64,000 nucleotides of DNA from Pyruvatibacter sp. HU-CL02332 (GTDB lineage: Bacteria; Pseudomonadota; Alphaproteobacteria; CGMCC-115125), in the NCBI RefSeq assembly GCF_040362765.1, contig NZ_BAABWK010000002.1:372001-436000 (forward strand), in the 5' to 3' direction. The notes under the pieces were generated by a model, which made no database searches, was not told where the DNA came from, and worked only from the letters and a program-made list of their open reading frames with translations. This document shows positions 51,030 to 61,839 of the stretch, one piece after another. Both the position numbers and the translations under genes were made by a program. Position 1 is the stretch's first letter. The number at the start of each line of letters is the position of its first letter.

Positions 51030-52499
51030 CTAACTGTCCTGTGTTGTCAGGGCCGTGACAACACCGACAAATGCCAGAAGCTCCACACGGCCCGCGACCA
51101 TTGCGAGGCTCAGCACCAGCTTTGCTGTCGCCGGCATGGCTGCATAGACTTCCGAACTGCCAACACCAATCGGAGCGCCGTCGATACTGGTCGCAAAACC
51201 AAGGACAGGGCCTGCATTGGAGAGCGCACCAATTGAGGCTGTGATCGCATGCTCAAATGGAACGCCCAGCACCGTCAGAGCAAGTGCCGTCAACAGGGCA
51301 AAGACCAGCATCAGCACAAACATGGTCCACACGCCTCGCATCAAGGGCATGGTGAAAGAGCGCCCACCAAAATCGGTATGAACAATGCCGTGGGGGTGAG
51401 ACAGTCGGGCGATCTCCCGAGATCCCTGTTTCATCAATATCGCGATGCGCATGAGCTTGAGCCCGCCAGCTGTCGACATGGTGCTGCCACCAACGAACAC
51501 AACTGCAAGAGCGACAAGAAGGGGAATGCTGCCAAAGCCTGCTTCGTCGACGGCAAACACCGACGTTGAAAGGAGAGACAGCATCCACATGATTGCATTG
51601 ATCAGCGGGAGACTTGCACCCGACGTGATGGCAACAAGTCCCGCAAGTACGATACCACCAACAGTGATACCGAGGACCATGTACCGGAACTCAGGATCTT
51701 CCCAATAGGTACGCGGCGATCTTCGAACCAGTCCCGCGTGACGCAGATAATTGGTGGCACCAAGCAACAAGAGCGTTGCTACAACAATGCCCGAAAAGAC
51801 GCTGATCGATGTCACAACCGTACCACCATTGGGCATCAGTCCCCCGGTTGCTGCAGCGGAGAAAGCCAAACCAATGGCTGGCACCAAAGCCATGCCACCA
51901 ACCAGCAGACCAATGACACCGGCAAGGGTCACACTGCCGTAAACCAAACCCAGCGCCACCATTGCGGGCCAATACCGCCCGAAAGGTCCGGATGTATCAC
52001 CGGGGGGAATGGGTGCCCGGCGTAGTGACAATCCTGCAAGACCAAGCTGCGCGAGCACGAGCATAGACATCAAAAGAGTCGCATACCCGCCAATCCACTG
52101 CAGGGTCGCGCGCCAAATCATGACAGCGGGCGCAGACGACAACTCATTGATCAGCGAAATGGATCCTGTTGTTGTCAATGCGGACACCGCATCAAAATAG
52201 GCATCCACATAAAGCGTCTTTGGATCAACCCCGACAAACGCAATGGCGGCAAAGCCGGGCACAATGAGCCAGACGATGGAAAGTGCCGTCAGTCTTTCCG
52301 CCACAACAGGTCGATGTTTCTGCCCACCTGTTGCAAAACCCAAGGCACCAGCAATAAACGCCGTCAGTAGCCCGGTCATGGCAAATACAATTGCCTGGTC
52401 ATTGTCACCTGCGGATACAGCGACAAGCACCGGCAGCAAATGCGCGAGCGCAATCACCGAAAGAGAAGCTGCGAGAACAATGCCGATAATGGCGAACAT
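51030..52499 (-). CDS. trkH: TrkH potassium uptake protein
   Basis: The 489-residue membrane protein has the repeated selectivity-filter-like turns and spans of the Trk family: 'DAVSALTTTGSISLINELSS', 'TLQWIGGYATLLMSMLVLAQ', 'STMSTAGGLKLMRIAILMKQ' and 'ASIGALSNAGPVLGFATSID'. It forms the K+-translocating subunit in the inner membrane and works with TrkA encoded upstream (24-base gap). Together with NtrYX it makes a recurrent alphaproteobacterial block linking nitrogen control and potassium uptake. Confidence 0.93.
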   Translation of the reverse strand: MFAIIGIVLAASLSVIALAHLLPVLVAVSAGDNDQAIVFAMTGLLTAFIAGALGFATGGQKHRPVVAERLTALSIVWLIVPGFAAIAFVGVDPKTLYVDAYFDAVSALTTTGSISLINELSSAPAVMIWRATLQWIGGYATLLMSMLVLAQLGLAGLSLRRAPIPPGDTSGPFGRYWPAMVALGLVYGSVTLAGVIGLLVGGMALVPAIGLAFSAAATGGLMPNGGTVVTSISVFSGIVVATLLLLGATNYLRHAGLVRRSPRTYWEDPEFRYMVLGITVGGIVLAGLVAITSGASLPLINAIMWMLSLLSTSVFAVDEAGFGSIPLLVALAVVFVGGSTMSTAGGLKLMRIAILMKQGSREIARLSHPHGIVHTDFGGRSFTMPLMRGVWTMFVLMLVFALLTALALTVLGVPFEHAITASIGALSNAGPVLGFATSIDGAPIGVGSSEVYAAMPATAKLVLSLAMVAGRVELLAFVGVVTALTTQDS

Positions 52500-52523
52500 G
52501 AAAAGGCTTTCCGCCGGATTGCG

Positions 52524-53900
52524 CTAGAAGAACTCGATGCTCACACGGAACATGCGTTCCACACGTCGCACTTCATCAGCCATGGCAAAAATGATGACCC
52601 GATCACCAGCCTGAATTTCAGTATCACCACGCGGAACGATTACTTCTGTTCCGCGCAGAACAGCGCCCAGGCGTATGCCTGATGGCAGATCTGCATCCCG
52701 CAAAGGCCGCCCGACAAGGGTCGATGTCGCAAGGGCTTCGGCCTCAATCACCTCCGCCTTGCCATCCTGCACAGATGAAACGCCGCGGATGCGCCCACGC
52801 CTGACATGACGGAGTACGGTTGAGACCGTCGTGGCACGCGGGTTGACGAATGCGTCGACCCCCATCGGATTGATCAAACCGGAGTAACCGCGATTGTTAA
52901 TCAGCGACACCGACCGCTCGCACCCAAGTTGCTTGGCCATCACGCAACTCAGAATATTGACCTTGTCGTCATTGGTCAGTGCCAGGATTGTTTCCGCCTG
53001 ACTGGCACCTGCTTCACGCAACACTTCTTCATCAAGTGCGTCACCGTTCAGCACAACGGTCCGGGATAACTCGTCAGCTGCCAACACGGCTTTTTGTTTG
53101 TCAGCCTCAATTATTTTTACTTTCACACTGGTGTGTGAATTTTCAAGCTCAGCTGCCACATGTCTGCCGATGTTGCCTGCGCCAACAATCACGACACGGC
53201 GTGCGGCCTGCTCTTCATGACCAAAGAGCGACAGGACGCGCGCACTTTGCGTCGTATCCGTCACAACATAAGCGACATCGCCGACCATCATCTGATCTTC
53301 TGAGTCCGGCACGAAGAGCCGCTCGCCACGTTGAATACCCGTAACAACCGCATTGAGATCCGGAAACAGCTCGGTCAGTTGGCGAAGAGGCGTATTTACG
53401 ACCGGACAATCATCTTCCAGCGCAATGCCGAGGAACGTGATGTGAGTGTCACCAAATGGAATGGCTTCCAAAGCACCGGGCATCTCGAGACGCCGCATCA
53501 CATCACGGCCCACTTCAAGTTCAGGTGAAATGATCACATCGATGGGCATGTGATCGCGCGTAAACAGATCCTGCCACATCGGGCGCAGATAGCTCTGGGC
53601 CCGGATGCGAGCAATCTTGGTGGGAACATTGAAGATCGAGTGCGCAACCTGGCAGGCCACCATGTTGACTTCATCCGCGAACGTTACGGCGATCACCATG
53701 TCAGCTTCCCGGGCACCGGCGCGTTCCAGCACATCAGGATGAGACGCGTATCCAACGACAGTGCGCACATCAAGATTGTCCGCCATCTGCTGAATGAGAT
53801 CTGGCGAATTATCGATGACGGTTACATCGTTGTGCTCATTGGAGAGCTGCCGCGCAATGCCGGAACCAACCTGCCCTGCGCCACAAACGATAACTTTCAT
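52524..53900 (-). CDS. trkA: TrkA potassium uptake regulatory subunit
   Basis: The 458-residue protein has two RCK (KTN) units, each an NAD-binding Rossmann domain plus a C-terminal TrkA_C domain: 'MKVIVCGAGQVGSGIARQLS' and 'VVIVGAGNIGRHVAAELENS'. Later the 'SVSLINNRGYSGLINPMGVD' and 'RLGAVLRGTEVIVPRGDTEI' segments fit the second TrkA_C domain. It binds nucleotides and gates TrkH. It is followed by trkH and preceded by ntrX on the same strand. Confidence 0.96.
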   Translation of the reverse strand: MKVIVCGAGQVGSGIARQLSNEHNDVTVIDNSPDLIQQMADNLDVRTVVGYASHPDVLERAGAREADMVIAVTFADEVNMVACQVAHSIFNVPTKIARIRAQSYLRPMWQDLFTRDHMPIDVIISPELEVGRDVMRRLEMPGALEAIPFGDTHITFLGIALEDDCPVVNTPLRQLTELFPDLNAVVTGIQRGERLFVPDSEDQMMVGDVAYVVTDTTQSARVLSLFGHEEQAARRVVIVGAGNIGRHVAAELENSHTSVKVKIIEADKQKAVLAADELSRTVVLNGDALDEEVLREAGASQAETILALTNDDKVNILSCVMAKQLGCERSVSLINNRGYSGLINPMGVDAFVNPRATTVSTVLRHVRRGRIRGVSSVQDGKAEVIEAEALATSTLVGRPLRDADLPSGIRLGAVLRGTEVIVPRGDTEIQAGDRVIIFAMADEVRRVERMFRVSIEFF

Positions 53901-53957
53901 GAGGTAGCCCTTATGCGGCTTGGTTCTTGAAGAATTGAGATGAGATGTGACGCAAAA

Positions 53958-55352
53958 TCAGGCGCTCAGTTCGGATCTATTTGAAGTGGTTACGCCCAAA
54001 GACTTCAGTTTGCGATGAAGGGCTGAGCGTTCCATCCCGATAAAGGCTGCAGTACGAGAGATATTTCCGCCAAAGCGCCTGATCTGTGCAAGCAGATATT
54101 GGCGCTCGAAACTCTCCCGCGCTTCGCGCAACGGCAATGCCATGATGTTCTGGCCCGCTTCGCCCTCACCCACCTGGGGTGTGGTTCGTGCAACTTCGGA
54201 CGGCAACATGTCGGCCGTGATGGCACCTTCCTTTTCGCCCGAAGCAAGGATCAGAAGGCGTTCAATGTTGTTTCGCAATTGACGCACATTGCCCGGCCAG
54301 TCATGTGCCTGCAGCGCGGCAAGAGCATCTTCACCAATCTTGCGGACCGACAGACCGGTTGAATTGGCAATGTGTTCCATGAAGTGCTCTGCAAGAAGCG
54401 GAATGTCCTCGCGGCGTTCTGACAAAGCAGGAACGGAAATCGGCACAACGTTGAGCCGGTGATACAGATCCTCCCGGAAGCGGCCTGCGGCAATTTCCGT
54501 GGTCAGGTCACGACTTGAGGACGACACCACACGAACATCAACCTGCACGCGCGGACCGCCGCCAACACGTTCAAATGTCTGGTCCACCAGAACGCGCAGA
54601 ATTTTTCCCTGGGTCTCAAGCGGCATGTCAGCAACTTCATCGAGGAACAAAGTGCCCTTATGGGCCTGCTCAAACACGCCAACCTTGGCCGCGCGGCCTG
54701 CGTCAGCCTCGGTCCCAAAGAGTTCTTCCTCCATGCGGTCCGGAGACATGGTCGCGGCATTGATTGCCACAAAGCTGCCGCCTGAACGAAGCGAGCGGGC
54801 GTGAAGCATTCGCGCCACCACTTCTTTGCCTGACCCCGATGGTCCGCTGATCAGCACCCGGCTGTTTGTGGGCGCAATCCGATCCACCATCTGCCGCAAC
54901 TGATTGACGCCGGAAGACACACCCACAAGCTCCGCTTCGTCACCGGTCCGCTGACGAAGCTGCTCATTTTCCCGCTTCAGCTTTGACGCTTCGATCGCAC
55001 GCTGAACGATCAGGACAAGCCGATCTGCTTTGAAGGGTTTTTCGATGTAGTCATAGGCACCCTTTTTGATGGCGGTTACGGCAGTTTCAACATTGCCGTG
55101 GCCAGAAATCACAACCACCGGAAGGTCCGGGTGCTTCTCCTTGATCGCATCCAGCAAATCCAGCCCATCCATGCGGCTGCCCTGTAACCAGACATCCAGC
55201 AGAACCATGCGTGGCACACGCGCCTGAATTGCCTTCAGCGTTTCATCGCTGTTGCCTGCAAGACGGGTTTCGTAGCCTTCATCATCCAGGATGCCGGCCA
55301 TAAGCTCCCGAATGTCGAGCTCATCATCAACAATGAGAATATCTGACGCCAT
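53958..55352 (-). CDS. ntrX: Response regulator NtrX
   Basis: The 464-residue regulator has a receiver domain ('DILIVDDELDIRELMAGILD', phospho-Asp in 'VLLDVWLQGSRMDGLDL', Lys in 'YIEKPFKADRL'), a AAA+ domain ('LISGPSGSGKEVVARMLHAR', 'GTLFLDEVADMPLETQGKIL') and a Fis-type DNA-binding end ('NISRTAAFIGMERSALHRKL'). The sigma-54-contacting GAFTGA motif is missing: the corresponding stretch is 'GTEADAGRAAKVGVFEQAHK'. This is the known condition of alphaproteobacterial NtrX, which acts with sigma-70 in place of sigma-54. Its cognate sensor NtrY is encoded 21 bases upstream. It affects nitrogen, envelope and redox functions. Confidence 0.95.
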   Translation of the reverse strand: MASDILIVDDELDIRELMAGILDDEGYETRLAGNSDETLKAIQARVPRMVLLDVWLQGSRMDGLDLLDAIKEKHPDLPVVVISGHGNVETAVTAIKKGAYDYIEKPFKADRLVLIVQRAIEASKLKRENEQLRQRTGDEAELVGVSSGVNQLRQMVDRIAPTNSRVLISGPSGSGKEVVARMLHARSLRSGGSFVAINAATMSPDRMEEELFGTEADAGRAAKVGVFEQAHKGTLFLDEVADMPLETQGKILRVLVDQTFERVGGGPRVQVDVRVVSSSSRDLTTEIAAGRFREDLYHRLNVVPISVPALSERREDIPLLAEHFMEHIANSTGLSVRKIGEDALAALQAHDWPGNVRQLRNNIERLLILASGEKEGAITADMLPSEVARTTPQVGEGEAGQNIMALPLREARESFERQYLLAQIRRFGGNISRTAAFIGMERSALHRKLKSLGVTTSNRSELSA

Positions 55353-55373
55353 AAGTCTAACTCTCCAACACTC

Positions 55374-57707
55374 TTAATCAGACATAGATGCGCTTTGCCC
55401 GAAGGGCACTTCTGCATCATCATTGATTTCAATTTCATTCGTAGATTGATCGTTCTCGGTCGCCTGGGTGCGCGGAAGCAGCAGGCGAATGCTGGCGCCA
55501 TGACCGCCATCGGCAACCCATGGCGCATCTTCCAGCAGCAAGTTTCCGGAGTGGTCTTCCATGATCTTCTTCACGATCGCGAGGCCAAGGCCCGTACCCT
55601 TGTCGCGGTGCGTCACATATGGCTCAAGCAGCCGATAGCGTTCGCCGCGCGGCAACCCAATGCCGGTATCAGCCACGCTGAGCGAAATCATCTCGGCGCT
55701 GTCATCGAGGGATACAACAATACGGTCCTCACCTTCTTCCGGCTCGGAACCTTCAGCCTGGTGCCGCGACTGAATAGCCTCAGATGCGTTCTTGATCAGA
55801 TTGGTAAGCGCCTGACCGATCAAACGACGATCACACTCGACCATGATCGGGGCATCTGCACCCTCGACATCAAACTCAATGTGGGGAGCGGCCACGCGTT
55901 GCAGGAACACGGCTTCCCTCACGAGTTCTCCAATATCAGCCCGCGCCATGACAGCAGTTGGCATGCGCGCGAATGACGAAAACTCATCGACCATCCGACC
56001 AAGATCACCGACCTGTCGTATGATCGTATTGGTACATTGTTCAAACACCTCAGGATCATTCTCGATGTGTTTGCCGTATTTACGTTTGAGTCGCTCAGCA
56101 GAAAGCTGAATGGGTGTCAGCGGGTTTTTGATTTCATGGGCGATGCGGCGGGCAATGTCCGCCCATGCAGATGCACGCTGCGCGGATACCAACTCGGAAA
56201 TATCATCAAGCGTCACGACATAGCCATGTGACCCGTCGCCGGATTTTTCGGATGCCACACGCACGGTCAACGTCCGCTCACTACCGTCTTCTTGCTCAAG
56301 CGTAATCTGCCCTTCCGACGGTCTGTCGTTACGCGCCATGGCCTGCCGCACATAAATCGCTGTTTCGGGAACCGTGGCCACAAGCGGCTGACCCACAAGC
56401 TCGTCGCGTGTTCGGCCAAGCAAATTGAGGCAACTGCGATTGACGAGGTCGATGCGCCCCTTGGCATCGAGTCCGATTACACCCGCACTGACGCCGGACA
56501 GGACCGTTTCCGTAAACCGGCGACGTCGGTCGAGCTGATGGTTTGCTTCCATCAGCTCATTGCGCTGACTCTGCAGCTGCCCGGTCATGCGATTGAAGGT
56601 GCGGCCCAGTGCCGTAATTTCGTCGGCATCGTTTGCGACTTCTACCCGGGTGGTCAGATCGCCATCGGACACCCGCTCCGCAGCACCCACAAGTTCACCG
56701 ATCGGTGCGACCATCCGATTTGCAGCCCACAACCCAAGCCAGATCGCCGCGAGCAGAACCAACAGTGCAACGATCACGTAAATCAGCGCAAAGGTCAGTT
56801 GCACGGTGTAACGACGGCTTTCCAGATTTGCGTATTCAGCAGCGGCTGTCCGCGTCCTTGCAAGATGATCAATCACCCGTGCATCGACGATGCGGAAGAC
56901 CAGAAGAAACGCGTCATCAAAACTGGAGAGGCGTACCAGTGCCTGGACCTGGTCACCGCCCTCGCTGGCAATGAGATGTACTTCGCCTTCACCCAACTCA
57001 TTCAGTGTTTCCGGAGATGGCGGAGCAATGCGTGTCTGTGCTGACCCTTCGGCATACTCCAACAACTGACCGTTGGAGTTTGCGACAAACCCACCGGAAA
57101 GAGACCGCAGGGCGATCTGCGTTGTCAGTACTTCACGGAAACGCTGGCGGTTGGACATGTAGAGAGAGGCACTGCGGTTTACGTCGCTCGCCATTGCAAG
57201 CGCATCGGCACGCAAAACCTGCTGATGTTCGCTGAGATATGCCTCTGCCACACTTGAGGCATTGGCAATGATTGTGCGCGTCCGCTCTGAGAACCAGGAA
57301 TCCAGACTGCGGTCCAAGGTCGTGGCCGCAAACACGGCGACGATGATGGCGGGCATGACCGCAACGAAGCTGAACATGGCAACGAGGCGTACATGCAGCC
57401 GTGCACCGGCGCTGCCCGCCCGTCGAGCAATCCACAAGCGCACAAGTCTGTAGGCGATCAGCGCGAAAAGTGTGAGGACGATAGCCAGATTGACGAGAAG
57501 CAGCCCAATGGCCTGCAGTCGCGTGGGCTCAAAATCAGTCGCCCCCGTAAGAGCGATGTAGGTGGCCGCACCGCTGACAACTGCCGCGATTGCGAGGCCG
57601 ATGCCGAGTATCGTTGGCCACTGGATGCGTTTGAGCCACCACCCCACACGTGCTCTCGCGGTGCGGTAGCTGTCTTTGCGCTGCGTCATCGAGCCTGTGG
57701 ACGCCAT
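55374..57707 (-). CDS. ntrY: Sensor histidine kinase NtrY
   Basis: The 777-residue protein has four N-terminal hydrophobic spans (to about residue 130), a periplasmic sensor region of about 170 residues, a fourth span, HAMP ('LWAANRMVAPIGELVGAAER'), PAS ('ETVLSGVSAGVIGLDAKGRI'), the HisKA H-box '[20 protein letters not shown]' and HATPase ('LTNLIKNASEAIQSRHQAEG', 'VADTGIGLPRGERYRLLEPY'). It phosphorylates NtrX in response to an unknown, probably nitrogen- or envelope-related, signal. It is transcribed after ntrC with a 189-base gap that may hold its own promoter; a small palindrome lies there. Confidence 0.96.
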   Translation of the reverse strand: MASTGSMTQRKDSYRTARARVGWWLKRIQWPTILGIGLAIAAVVSGAATYIALTGATDFEPTRLQAIGLLLVNLAIVLTLFALIAYRLVRLWIARRAGSAGARLHVRLVAMFSFVAVMPAIIVAVFAATTLDRSLDSWFSERTRTIIANASSVAEAYLSEHQQVLRADALAMASDVNRSASLYMSNRQRFREVLTTQIALRSLSGGFVANSNGQLLEYAEGSAQTRIAPPSPETLNELGEGEVHLIASEGGDQVQALVRLSSFDDAFLLVFRIVDARVIDHLARTRTAAAEYANLESRRYTVQLTFALIYVIVALLVLLAAIWLGLWAANRMVAPIGELVGAAERVSDGDLTTRVEVANDADEITALGRTFNRMTGQLQSQRNELMEANHQLDRRRRFTETVLSGVSAGVIGLDAKGRIDLVNRSCLNLLGRTRDELVGQPLVATVPETAIYVRQAMARNDRPSEGQITLEQEDGSERTLTVRVASEKSGDGSHGYVVTLDDISELVSAQRASAWADIARRIAHEIKNPLTPIQLSAERLKRKYGKHIENDPEVFEQCTNTIIRQVGDLGRMVDEFSSFARMPTAVMARADIGELVREAVFLQRVAAPHIEFDVEGADAPIMVECDRRLIGQALTNLIKNASEAIQSRHQAEGSEPEEGEDRIVVSLDDSAEMISLSVADTGIGLPRGERYRLLEPYVTHRDKGTGLGLAIVKKIMEDHSGNLLLEDAPWVADGGHGASIRLLLPRTQATENDQSTNEIEINDDAEVPFGQSASMSD

Positions 57708-57838
57708 TGTCCGTATTCGCCTCAGTTGCCGCTACGGGTTCCACAAAAGTAAGAGATGCTCAAACATGCCAGGACCACACGGTCACGGGCGGACGTTTGG
57801 CAACACTTTGGTATTGTGGACGTGCAACAGGTGCAAAT

Positions 57839-57852
57839 CAACAACATTGTTG
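57839..57852. promoter_or_regulatory. Palindrome in the ntrC-ntrY gap
   Basis: CAACAACATTGTTG consists of CAACAA and TTGTTG around a 2-base centre. It is 132 bases upstream of the ntrY start and 45 bases past the ntrC stop, where a regulator of ntrYX transcription could bind. No other gene is seen in this 189-base gap. Confidence 0.3.
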
Positions 57853-57896
57853 CTGGAATGCGACAGGCCGAAAATGAGCCTACTGCTCTGTTCTAA

Positions 57897-59339
57897 TTAA
57901 CGAATTCCACGAACGACCTGAATATCGAGATCTCGAATCTTCTTGCGCAGTGTGTTGCGGTTTAGGCCCAGTAGGTGCGCCGCCTTTATCTGGTTTCCCC
58001 GAGTAGCCCCCAGGGAGATTGAGATCAGTGGCCGCTCCAACTCCTTGAGAATACGGTCGTAGAGACCTGGAGGTGGCAGGGCGTCACCATGCTCAGAAAA
58101 GTACCTTTGCAGGTGCCGTTCGATTGCGGCCCCCATATTTTCATCCTCAGCAACTTCAGACAATTCGTGTGAGACAGACGGTTCAGCCAGTTCCGTCTGG
58201 ATCACCTCTGACGTGATGGTGTCTTCGGTGTAAAGCGCGGCGAGACGGCGAACCATGTTTTCCAGTTCACGCACATTGCCCGGCCAGCGATGTCTGCGCA
58301 TGAGATCAAGCGCAGAATTATCGATGCTTTTGGACGGCAGGCCTTCTTCTTCGCACAGCGTAAGGAAGTGCCGGACCAGATCGGGAATGTCCTCAGAGCG
58401 CTCTCGCAGAGGCGGCAGTCGGATGGGTACAACATTCAACCGGTAGAACAGGTCTTCTCGGAAAAGCCCCTGATTTATGAGCTGCCGCAGATCGCGGTTT
58501 GTTGCGGCAACGATGCGTACATCTGTCTTGATTGGCGAACGTCCGCCGACAGTCGTGTACTCGCCTTCCTGCAACACACGTAGCAGGCGGGTCTGGGCAT
58601 CCATCGGCATGTCGCCAATTTCATCCAAAAAGAGGGTGCCGCCTTCCGCCTGCTCAAAGCGACCAACGCCTTTGCCACTCGCGCCGGTAAAGGACCCCTT
58701 CTCGTGGCCGAAGAGTTCTGACTCGATAAGTTCACGAGGAATAGCCGCCATATTGATGGCCACAAACGGTCCATTGCGACGCTTGCCGTAGTCGTGAAGC
58801 GCCTTGGCCACCAGCTCTTTGCCGGTCCCGCTTTCACCGATGATCATGACTGTCAGGTCTGTACCTACCAGACGCGCCATAACCCGATAGATTTCCTGCA
58901 TGGCGGCCGAACGACCGATGAGCGGAATCCGATCTTCTTCTTCGGTTGTTTCACGCTTGGGCGCAGCCGCCTTTGGCTGCGAGAGTGCGCGGCGCACAAT
59001 GCCTGTGAGCTCATTTAGATCAAAGGGTTTGGGCAGGTATTCATAGGCACCGCGCTCTGCCGCGGTGATGGCCGTCATGAGCGTATTCTGCGCGCTCATC
59101 ACGATGATCGGCAGATCTGGTCGCAGTTTCTTAATTCTGGGAATGAGATCAAATGCATTTTCATCCGGCATCACCACATCGGTGATGATGAGGTCACCCT
59201 CGCCCTGGTTCACCCAACGCCACAGTGTGGAGGCATTGCCCGTTGAGCGAACATCGAACCCCGCACGGCCGAGCGCCTGATTGAGCACTGTGCGGATGGC
59301 GCCGTCATCATCCGCGATAAGGATCGTTTCACTGGGCAT
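57897..59339 (-). CDS. ntrC: Nitrogen regulation response regulator NtrC
   Basis: The 480-residue regulator has a receiver domain ('[20 protein letters not shown]', phospho-Asp in '[15 protein letters not shown]', Lys in '[11 protein letters not shown]'), an AAA+ domain with '[20 protein letters not shown]', an intact sigma-54-contact motif '[16 protein letters not shown]' and '[20 protein letters not shown]', and a Fis-type end ('[20 protein letters not shown]'). It activates sigma-54 promoters under nitrogen limitation when phosphorylated by NtrB. The ATG at 59339 with AGGAG 6 bases upstream was chosen over a TTG one codon earlier. It overlaps the end of ntrB by 11 bases. Confidence 0.97.
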   Translation of the reverse strand: MPSETILIADDDGAIRTVLNQALGRAGFDVRSTGNASTLWRWVNQGEGDLIITDVVMPDENAFDLIPRIKKLRPDLPIIVMSAQNTLMTAITAAERGAYEYLPKPFDLNELTGIVRRALSQPKAAAPKRETTEEEDRIPLIGRSAAMQEIYRVMARLVGTDLTVMIIGESGTGKELVAKALHDYGKRRNGPFVAINMAAIPRELIESELFGHEKGSFTGASGKGVGRFEQAEGGTLFLDEIGDMPMDAQTRLLRVLQEGEYTTVGGRSPIKTDVRIVAATNRDLRQLINQGLFREDLFYRLNVVPIRLPPLRERSEDIPDLVRHFLTLCEEEGLPSKSIDNSALDLMRRHRWPGNVRELENMVRRLAALYTEDTITSEVIQTELAEPSVSHELSEVAEDENMGAAIERHLQRYFSEHGDALPPPGLYDRILKELERPLISISLGATRGNQIKAAHLLGLNRNTLRKKIRDLDIQVVRGIR

Positions 59340-60510
59340 CAAATTCTCCTAAGCCGCCTGAAACGGGAACATCACTGTTCGCGCCAAGAGACGGGTCTTT
59401 CATAGCTGTGCGCTTGATGGGGAGGAGCACGCGGAAAACAGTGCGGCGCGGAATGCTGTCACATTCAATGACGCCGCCATGGTCACCCACAATCTTTGCG
59501 ACCAGCGCTAAACCCAGCCCGGTTCCGGTGGGTTTTGTGGTCACGAAGGGGTCAAACAGATGAGGTAGCAGATCCGGGGGCACGCCAGGGCCGTTGTCGC
59601 GCACGCACACTTCAAGCGGCAGACTCACGCGCTCACTGCTCCCGGGAATAGATAGCCGCACACCCGGTCGATAGGCTGTCGAGACAACGATCTCACCATC
59701 TTCCGGATCAACAGCTTCCGCTGCATTCTTCACGAGGTTCAGGAAGACCTGAACGAGCTGATCGCGCGAGCCGGGTACCGGCGGCAAAGATGGATCGTAT
59801 TCCTCAGTCAGCTTGATGTCTTTGGCGACCCCTGTGCCTGCAAGACGACGTACATGGTCCAGGACCTCATGGATGTTCACGGGCTCTGCAGCCAGAGGGC
59901 GCTTGTCGGAAAATACCTCCATGCTGTCGACCAGCTTGCAGATGCGGTCCACTTCCTCCGTGATCAATCTCGTCAGATGCCGATCTTCGGGCTGTGCGCC
60001 CATTTCAAGCAACTGAGCTGACCCGCGGATACCTGACAGCGGGTTCTTGATCTCATGGGCCAGCACGGCGGCCATGCCGGTGACCGAACGCGCGGCCCCT
60101 CGGTGCGTGAGTTGCCGGTCCATTTTGTGGGCAATGGTGCGTTCCTGAAGCATCACAACCACGGCCCCAGGTTCTTCAACAATAGGCGCAACCTGGATAT
60201 CAACGTCGCGCTCACCCATGCGCGGTCCGCCAATGCCGACGCCATACTCAGTCACTGAGGCACCGGTTGCCTGAACCTGATTGATAAGGGCTACCAAGGG
60301 GCTGCCAAATGCCACCAGGTCACTTGGTGGATTGCCAAGAATGATGTTTGAGCCGGCTGCAAAAAACTGCTCAGCGACGGCATTCACGAACGCCACCATT
60401 CCGTCCGGCCCGACTTTCATAACCGGATGCGGGAGAGCATCCAGAACAAATGCACCTGCCCCGTCCAATCCCAATCCTGATGATGCAACTTTAGCTGCCT
60501 GACCGGCCAT
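59329..60510 (-). CDS. ntrB: Nitrogen regulation sensor kinase NtrB
   Basis: The 393-residue kinase has no membrane span. It starts with a PAS-type region ('[20 protein letters not shown]'), then the HisKA H-box '[20 protein letters not shown]' and HATPase motifs ('[20 protein letters not shown]', '[20 protein letters not shown]', '[20 protein letters not shown]'). Its state is set by PII protein and glutamine. The stop and start overlap ntrC and dusB, respectively, so dusB-ntrB-ntrC form one operon. Confidence 0.97.
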   Translation of the reverse strand: MAGQAAKVASSGLGLDGAGAFVLDALPHPVMKVGPDGMVAFVNAVAEQFFAAGSNIILGNPPSDLVAFGSPLVALINQVQATGASVTEYGVGIGGPRMGERDVDIQVAPIVEEPGAVVVMLQERTIAHKMDRQLTHRGAARSVTGMAAVLAHEIKNPLSGIRGSAQLLEMGAQPEDRHLTRLITEEVDRICKLVDSMEVFSDKRPLAAEPVNIHEVLDHVRRLAGTGVAKDIKLTEEYDPSLPPVPGSRDQLVQVFLNLVKNAAEAVDPEDGEIVVSTAYRPGVRLSIPGSSERVSLPLEVCVRDNGPGVPPDLLPHLFDPFVTTKPTGTGLGLALVAKIVGDHGGVIECDSIPRRTVFRVLLPIKRTAMKDPSLGANSDVPVSGGLGEFDAQ

Positions 60511-61598
60511 TATGCGACTTGCCCTTGCATCGCGACCTCAGTCGCGTCGTCGTTGAAAATCGATGTGAGTGCGTTTCGGACGTCTGAGGGGTCAGACATG
60601 CGGCACATGTCTGATTTGGCAGCGCGCAGGCTAATGCCATTGCAGCGCTCATAATCCTCGACGTACCAGGCTAGGTGCTTGCGAGCGCAACGTACGCCAA
60701 GCGCCTCTCCGTAATGTTCCAGTATGGCTTCGTAATGCGCGAGAATAATCTCAAGACGCTGATCCGTACCCGGATCACCCGGGACCGCACTGCCTGCAAG
60801 CGACGCCCGAATTTGCCCAAGCCGCCACGGAGCGCCCTGCGCACCCCGCCCGACCATCACGCCATCAGCCCCTGACTGTGAGAGCGCGTTTTGGGCATCT
60901 TCAATTGTGCAGATGTCACCATTCACAATGACGGGGACATCGACGGCGTTTTTGACTTCACGGACAAAACCCCAATCCGCATGGCCGGTGTAAAACTGGT
61001 TGCGCGTGCGCCCATGCACTGTGATGAGTGCCACGCCGGCCGCCTCAGCGCGCGCGGCAAGTTCGGGCGCGTTTCGGCAATCCATGTCCCAACCGGTCCG
61101 CATTTTCAGCGTCACGGGAACACTCACTGCCTCAAGGGTGGCATCAATCAGCGTGAGAGCGTGGTCAAGGTCGCGCATCAGGGCGGAGCCCGAGAGCCCG
61201 CCGACCACCTTCTTGGCGGGGCACCCCATATTGATGTCGATGATCCGGGCCCCTGAGCCTTCCGCAATTTTGGCGGCTTCCGTCATCCAGTGTGGCTCGC
61301 GTCCGGCAAGCTGCACCGCCATTGGCTCTTCAGCCGCCTCGCGGCGTGCGCGAAGCATCACCTCTTCTTTTTCGTTTACGAGGTCCTCACAGGCGATCAT
61401 TTCCGACACCACCAGCCCTGCCCCAAGCCCACGCACAGTGCGGCGGAAGGGGAGATCAGTAATGCCGGACATCGGCGCAAGGAAAACGGGATCGACAGCA
61501 ATATCCGTCTTACCGCGCACGACGTGCAGCGCCGGGCGCTTCGAAAGCGCCAGCTTTTGCGGGCCTGACTGATCCATTTGCTTAGTTGATGAGCACAT
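60510..61598 (-). CDS. dusB: tRNA-dihydrouridine synthase DusB
   Basis: The 362-residue FMN TIM-barrel protein has '[20 protein letters not shown]', '[20 protein letters not shown]' with the catalytic Cys, '[13 protein letters not shown]', '[20 protein letters not shown]', '[16 protein letters not shown]' and '[15 protein letters not shown]'. It reduces uridines to dihydrouridine in the tRNA D-loop. DusB is the usual leader of the ntrBC operon. The start at 61598 is the first ATG; a second one lies 7 codons downstream. Confidence 0.96.
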   Translation of the reverse strand: MCSSTKQMDQSGPQKLALSKRPALHVVRGKTDIAVDPVFLAPMSGITDLPFRRTVRGLGAGLVVSEMIACEDLVNEKEEVMLRARREAAEEPMAVQLAGREPHWMTEAAKIAEGSGARIIDINMGCPAKKVVGGLSGSALMRDLDHALTLIDATLEAVSVPVTLKMRTGWDMDCRNAPELAARAEAAGVALITVHGRTRNQFYTGHADWGFVREVKNAVDVPVIVNGDICTIEDAQNALSQSGADGVMVGRGAQGAPWRLGQIRASLAGSAVPGDPGTDQRLEIILAHYEAILEHYGEALGVRCARKHLAWYVEDYERCNGISLRAAKSDMCRMSDPSDVRNALTSIFNDDATEVAMQGQVA

Positions 61599-61839
61599 AC
61601 AATAACTGCCTATTTGTTGATCAAACTATACCCAACACCCCGTGCCGACAAGGGCTGACCGGAAGCAAATTGACGGTGATCGCCACCAGGCCAGGATTTG
61701 GGGCGACTGGTGCTTCTACAATAAATCCAGTGAACGGCTGGAATGCTTGGCATTGGCACCGTGCTGCGGCTAGCTTGCAGCCTCAATTCTGGCGTTAACG
61801 CGCCGATTCCTGACCGTTTGCCTGCAAGGCCTGAAGTTC

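Noticed and set aside
56292-57044. Open frame of 250 codons on the plus strand opposite ntrY
   Set aside because: Antisense to the HAMP/PAS/kinase-coding part of ntrY, with low-complexity mirror composition and no family signal.
61753-61767. Sigma-54-like TTGGCACCGTGCTGC before ispDF
   Set aside because: The distance between the GG and GC elements is one base too short for a -24/-12 promoter, and ispDF is a housekeeping gene.
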